Of a stretch of DNA of 47,072 nucleotides, positions 46,631-47,072 are shown piece by piece (positions within the stretch are counted from its first letter, which is position 1; the number at the start of each line of letters is the position of its first letter). The DNA is taken from positions 1 to 47,072 of the forward strand of contig JAJYOJ010000008.1 in assembly GCA_021796235.1 (NCBI GenBank), read 5' to 3'. The stretch comes from a bacterium (GTDB taxonomy: Bacteria > Patescibacteriota > Microgenomatia > UBA1406 > GWC2-37-13). The translations under genes were made by a program, and so were the position numbers. The notes beneath the pieces are model-generated. The model was not told where the DNA came from and searched no databases. It saw only the letters and a program-made list of their open reading frames with translations.

Positions 46631-47058
46631 AATTTATCACGATCGAACAAATACAGCTTTATCTAAATAAACTTAACGAACGTGGAGAATCGCCTTCGGC
46701 GATAAAAAAAAGACTCAGATCTGTGAATAAGTTTCTGAATTGGGCTCATCAGAAAGGCAAAATTGATGATGTCAATTTTAAGCAGATTGATAAATTGATC
46801 GCTAATTTCACTATTACTACATCTCCGAACGTTGATAAATATGAAGAAATAAAGCCCCAGATGGCTAAAAGTGAAGGAAAATCGTTTATAACCACAACTA
46901 TTCAAAAGCTAAAAAATAAAACTTTCATCACCGGTTTAGGAATACAACACTACATAGGTTTTTCAATACTTTTGATTTTTATGGCTCTTTTGGGATCTGG
47001 CATCTACAGTCAATTTTTTGGCAATCTACCTACTCCCTTTGCTTACCCAGCCTCTTAA
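46627..47058 (+). CDS. core-binding-domain-like protein with membrane helix; C-terminus uncertain
   Basis: A 143-residue chain: an integrase core-binding-like helix pair at 1-60 (ITIEQIQLYLNKLNERGESPSAIKKRLRSVNKFLNWAHQKGKI), a polar linker, and one membrane helix near 107-127 (IGFSILLIFMALLGSGIY), ending in FGNLPTPFAYPAS. The stop lies inside the 25-base repeat that ends the window, so the C-terminus may be an assembly product and the true protein could continue outside the membrane. DNA-binding fold plus membrane anchor is an unusual combination. Confidence 0.55.
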   Translation: MKFITIEQIQLYLNKLNERGESPSAIKKRLRSVNKFLNWAHQKGKIDDVNFKQIDKLIANFTITTSPNVDKYEEIKPQMAKSEGKSFITTTIQKLKNKTFITGLGIQHYIGFSILLIFMALLGSGIYSQFFGNLPTPFAYPAS

Positions 47059-47072
47059 CTACATCAAAATAT
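47048..47072 (+). repeat. 25-base direct repeat, copy 2 (window end)
   Basis: Identical to 45934-45958. It contains the stop codon of the preceding open frame and runs exactly to the last base of the window. Confidence 0.85.

Noticed and set aside
1-47072. Recoding of UGA as glycine or tryptophan.
   Set aside because: Many genes end at TGA at the family-typical length and no conserved residue position is occupied by in-frame TGA.

Overview
This AT-rich window looks like a contig from a Candidate Phyla Radiation (Patescibacteria) bacterium, most likely the Microgenomates side. The evidence is indirect: short, tightly packed genes that often overlap or abut; many small CxxC-containing or single-pass membrane proteins; a pilin-like T4SS membrane protein; PaaX-, TrmB- and TrpR-like small regulators; archaeal-type NAD/CoA enzymes; and a TyrRS of archaeal/eukaryal type. 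TGA is used as a normal stop, so this is not a UGA-recoding (SR1/Gracilibacteria) genome. No taxonomic search could be run.

Layout. 1-9.2 kb: a truncated pilin-like gene, then a surface-polysaccharide block (GT2 glycosyltransferase, NAD-dependent sugar epimerase, split two-subunit transketolase, a fused double methyltransferase, two polytopic membrane proteins of GT-C type). 9.2-15.3 kb: a PLP-enzyme-like protein that seems to lack its Schiff-base lysine, divergent from a TrmB-like regulator; two more GT2 enzymes; prepilin peptidase; an M16 peptidase; a small membrane protein with a perfect Shine-Dalgarno. 15.4-25.4 kb: tRNA-Gln(CTG), a GIY-YIG protein, LeuRS, a NadM/PPAT/dephospho-CoA-kinase triple fusion facing NAD synthetase, an RRM protein, TrpRS with a TrpR-like regulator, malic enzyme, TyrRS. 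25.4-33.5 kb: acetyl-CoA synthetase, an unassigned ~250-nt transcription unit, a GGDEF protein, full-length transketolase, Ca-type P-ATPase. 33.5-38.4 kb: a secreted Cys-rich protein, a HEPN-like protein, a cytidylate-kinase-like protein and the secE-nusG-rplK-rplA cluster. 38.4-45.4 kb: secreted/anchored surface proteins and DNA uptake genes (ComEA and a ComEC split in two). 45.4-47.07 kb: a long repeat-rich intergenic region and a translationally coupled operon with two integrase core-binding-like proteins, one membrane-anchored.

Three themes stand out. (1) Short structured repeats lie in frame inside essential genes. Two copies of one element, in acs and tkt, have the same reading frame, the same inverted ends and paired compensatory changes in two stems; palindromes also interrupt leuS, the NadM/PPAT fusion and a surface-protein gene, and two AT-rich microrepeat families recur inside leuS, tkt and the P-ATPase gene. 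This resembles the Rickettsia palindromic elements. (2) Promoters are easy to see (TTGACA-17/18-TATAAT or extended -10 TGnTAnnnT) and commonly sit only 5-9 bases before the start codon, which implies widespread leaderless mRNA. (3) The NAD/CoA fusion joins three nucleotide-cofactor steps in one chain.
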